Source: Membranipora membranacea (Eukaryota > Bryozoa > Gymnolaemata > Cheilostomatida > Membraniporidae). Taken from it: DNA of 64,000 nt. Positions 61,201-64,000 of this stretch are shown in pieces (the stretch's first letter is position 1; each line of letters opens with the position of its first letter). The position numbers were made by a program, and so were the translations under genes. A model generated the notes under the pieces. It did no database searches. It was given only the letters and a program-made list of their open reading frames with translations, and was not told the origin of the DNA. Location: positions 7,070,001-7,134,000 of the forward strand of contig OU612072.1 of NCBI GenBank assembly GCA_914767715.1. The letters are read 5' to 3'.

Positions 61201-64000
61201 CGGTAGTAAAATTTTATCAATAGCAGCAATTTAGTTAAATTATGACATTTCCTGAATTATATTGACATGGCGCTGGTCAATCCCAATTCAATAGTTTGAG
61301 ATGCAAAATTAGGAAGAATACAAATTATGTGCCTCTTGTTAATATTTGGGAAATAAATGCAACAAATGTTGCAAAATTATTATTACCCAAACAGAATGTG
61401 GTTGGTGAGTTTAGGCAGTTACAACAGAACATCTCACAACAGTTTTCACATCCCACAGATGATTGTTCTGCGAAGTGTATGCTACAAAATGTCCCTTCTT
61501 GTAGTGATATTGTGTCCGTGGACTGCGTATGATGAGCTGATGTTCTCCAGTTGTCTGTCCGACCAACCATTGCAGCTTCATCTGTAAGCGATGGTGACTG
61601 GGCTATATCCATTATTGGTCGAACTAACTGCACTACCTGGTGAGGAGACACAATAAGCACGATGAATTTCAGGCTATTATTGTGGTGGCATTTGTACATA
61701 TAGAACAATGACAAGGCATCAAATTTTATGGTGTAAAACTAGAGAAGAACCCCCAGTGATTTCATCGACTTCTATTTACTTCAAGCTGGGCTTATGGCCG
61801 TGCATAAACACAAGATATTTGTAAAGCTGGTGGTACAATTTAGAGTTTTTGGAAATAGGTGGCTCATTATTGCCAGTTTATTACTTCTACCTTGCCCGCT
61901 GGCTTGTTGCCTGCTTGTTTACATGGCGGTCGACTCTGATTAGTCTCAATCAGCACACATTCATATTGTCTACTGTCAATGTTAGCATCAGCTTCAGGAT
62001 GAAAACCTGTAAAAATCAGACAGGATTATTTAATGAGAACAATAGACCATGTGGTAAATCCTTATGGCTGCATGCCTGGCTTTTGAAGTGTGTAGAGTGC
62101 GTATGAGAGGACATTGTGGCATGTGGAAATCTTATCAAATAAAGGAAAAAAGAGAGGCAATTTGGAATTCATTTCAATGTAGGAAACCAGTCATCTCATA
62201 TGGTAGAGAGTGTTACCAGTTTAAATTGAAGACAGAATACAATAAATTTGTGAAAATTGTCTATTGAGTATTTAAAATTTGAGCCTTTGAAAAGGTGCAT
62301 TGATCTCTGCCTTAAATAAAAAAGCAAGATCCACCAGCTTACACTTTAGTCGGCTTATTGTGAAATGAGCGCAGCAGCAAGAAAGAGCATGCTCTGCAAT
62401 AAAGTTATTTTGACTTTACGTTAATTTAAAATAGGTGCCTCCATTTACGGTTCGATAGATTGATAAAGTGAATACATAATGATGGCGAGTCTCTAACTAG
62501 CACTACATAAGCTGATGTTCTTTAAGACATAAAGATGACAATGGCAACAGGTGAATCAATTTTTTCCATGGTAATAATATTTAACTACATGTAAAGTGTT
62601 ATAACCTTGATGTGGAGAAGTGAGAGCAATGAGGCCTTCTGCTGCAAGGGTGGCTTCTGGTGTAGGAGGGTTACACAAATCAATGGATGATATAGAAAGG
62701 GGAGCAGGCATTCCCTCTCTGCCATACTCAGAGGGTGATATTGATAGATTTTTATCATCTGATAATGTCTCATCTGTCACCTGATGATGGAACTCATCTG
62801 GTGACAAGCTGAAGTTGGGCTGTGGTAAGAAAGAGTCAAAAAATCAGGGTAAGGGTTAAGAGATATCGAACAGTGTAATTAAAAGGACAACTCCAGACTG
62901 CCTGTCATTATATACCATGGGACATGCACAAGAGATTTTGGAGATTTGTACCAAACTCCCTAGAACAAGTTTAATCCGATTGCCTGCATTCCTGTTGCTC
63001 CATTCTACTGGTCACGCCGTGGATCGGGAGCGACTCAGAATGCAGTCAAATAGACCAAAGTTGGTCTACAAACTCCCTAACATGCACTGATAAAAAAGTT
63101 AGACTTGTAAGACTTCTGATAAATGAGGATTTGAATTTGAAAGTTTATATTAATCAGGGGCAGTTAGGCTAATATGGAATAATCCTCCCAAATGCAATCA
63201 AAGCGTTCAAATTTGACAGATTTGACAGATGTCAAATGTCACAGAAAACTTTACCTCAAGATTAAGAGCACTGTTATCATCTTCACCTTGGCATCTGCAC
63301 ATCTGATATTTAATGTTACACCGCTGACAGAGAGGTAGATTGTCATCATCACCGTCAGCGCCTTCAGGGGAAAGTTCAGTAACGGTTGTAGGCAGGTTGG
63401 AAGGTACTGTCTGTAATCAAGGGTTACACTTTGTATACAGTTGAACATTCAAGGGAAAGGAAACTTGTATTCAAAGTTGATCGCGGTATGATATCATAAT
63501 ATTATTTCACACTTTAACACTTTAATTTATTTAAAAATGCTGTTGGCTAGCAGTCTATCAAAACTCCTCCCATACTAGCAAGTTATGCACCCCCGACAGA
63601 AAGAGACAGATTTATAATGACAGCGATAATTTTTCAATTTGACGAAACAAATCTGTTCCACCCGATCTCTTGCTAAGCGATAAAAAACTGCAATACTTAC
63701 TTCATCTTTTTTTTCTTTACAAATACAAGGTACGAAGTGGTTTGGCCTCCATTTCCCTTGATCCAGCAGATCAAAAGAGGATTCATCGGTGCTTGTCCAG
63801 CTAATGACAATTCTTCGAACAGCTGTCCCTTCAGGCTTGATGGTCCCAGAAAAGAGTTCTCTCTTTGTGTAAGAGTTGTTGTGGCTGGGATAAATCACCT
63901 GTATTTCAACACTCAGATGTTGACTCAAAAAGAAGATGTCTACCATTGAGCTGTACTTTCTGGAATCGAGCATCGATCTGCTGTGGTTTTTATTCGCCCT
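58237..64000 (-). CDS. Copy C of the OTU-B-box-coiled coil-propeller gene, 5' part beyond the window
   Basis: Exons 13 to 4 are visible on the minus strand: 58237-58367, 58688-59419, 59741-59852, 60321-60476, 60972-61174, 61387-61636, 61891-62006, 62606-62819, 63255-63410, and 63701 running off the end within the OTU domain. All are open and in phase. Exon 12 is 3 nt longer than in copy A and exon 13 is 6 nt longer, both in frame. The visible part of the OTU exon keeps NHFVPC. The helix-turn-helix exons and the catalytic Cys lie outside the window. Introns near the propeller are more diverged from A and B than those near exons 4-9. Confidence 0.87.

Noticed and set aside
1-64000. CRISPR arrays, operons and bacterial features
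   Set aside because: Split genes with GT-AG introns and animal families show nuclear eukaryotic DNA. The regular repeat at 19655-19750 has no spacers.

Overview
The window is animal (metazoan) nuclear DNA. Its genes are split by short GT-AG introns, the base composition is AT-rich, and the families are an atlastin-like GTPase, an invertebrate-type lysozyme, a THAP9/P-element transposase relative and B-box/beta-propeller proteins, among decayed LINEs and foldback DNA transposons. Compact genes plus tandem TRIM-like paralogues fit an early-branching invertebrate, and a demosponge is my best guess. Nothing in the sequence fixes the species.

Layout. 0.5-9.3 kb: a stray fragment of a beta-propeller exon, then an 18-exon minus-strand P-element/THAP9-like gene (1515-8264). 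It has a clear THAP zinc finger and most transposase blocks but several frame lesions, and two 164-bp direct repeats (557-720, 9109-9272) bracket it. 9.3-12.9 kb: weak candidate exons only. 12.9-18.75 kb: a complete 10-exon plus-strand atlastin/GBP-type GTPase of 457 residues with no membrane hairpin. 19.2-21.5 kb: a convergent 3-exon secreted i-type lysozyme of 219 residues. 21.5-25 kb: no confident gene. 25-29.8 kb: a decayed minus-strand LINE split by a 2.8-kb long-inverted-repeat element with a perfect 9-bp target duplication, which itself carries a second LINE on the plus strand.

32-64 kb: a tandem array of three minus-strand copies (A complete, B complete but with one stop codon, C cut by the window end) of a 13-exon gene. 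Copy A joins in phase across all introns into 1030 residues: a CENP-B/pogo-type helix-turn-helix, an OTU-type cysteine protease domain with Cys, His and Asp positions kept, a small Cys cluster, a B-box, a coiled coil and a C-terminal beta-propeller. This resembles a TRIM-NHL protein whose RING ubiquitin ligase is replaced by a putative deubiquitinase. I do not know this architecture from any named family.

Across the array the exons 4-9 region, introns included, is nearly identical, but the propeller exon differs by about 30 amino acids per pair. The changes cluster at repeated positions, while the adjacent intron differs at one base in 321 between A and B. Recent duplication or gene conversion plus diversifying selection on a recognition surface would produce this pattern. 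The array is the most interesting content of the window. All exon boundaries here come from reading splice sites and phases by eye.
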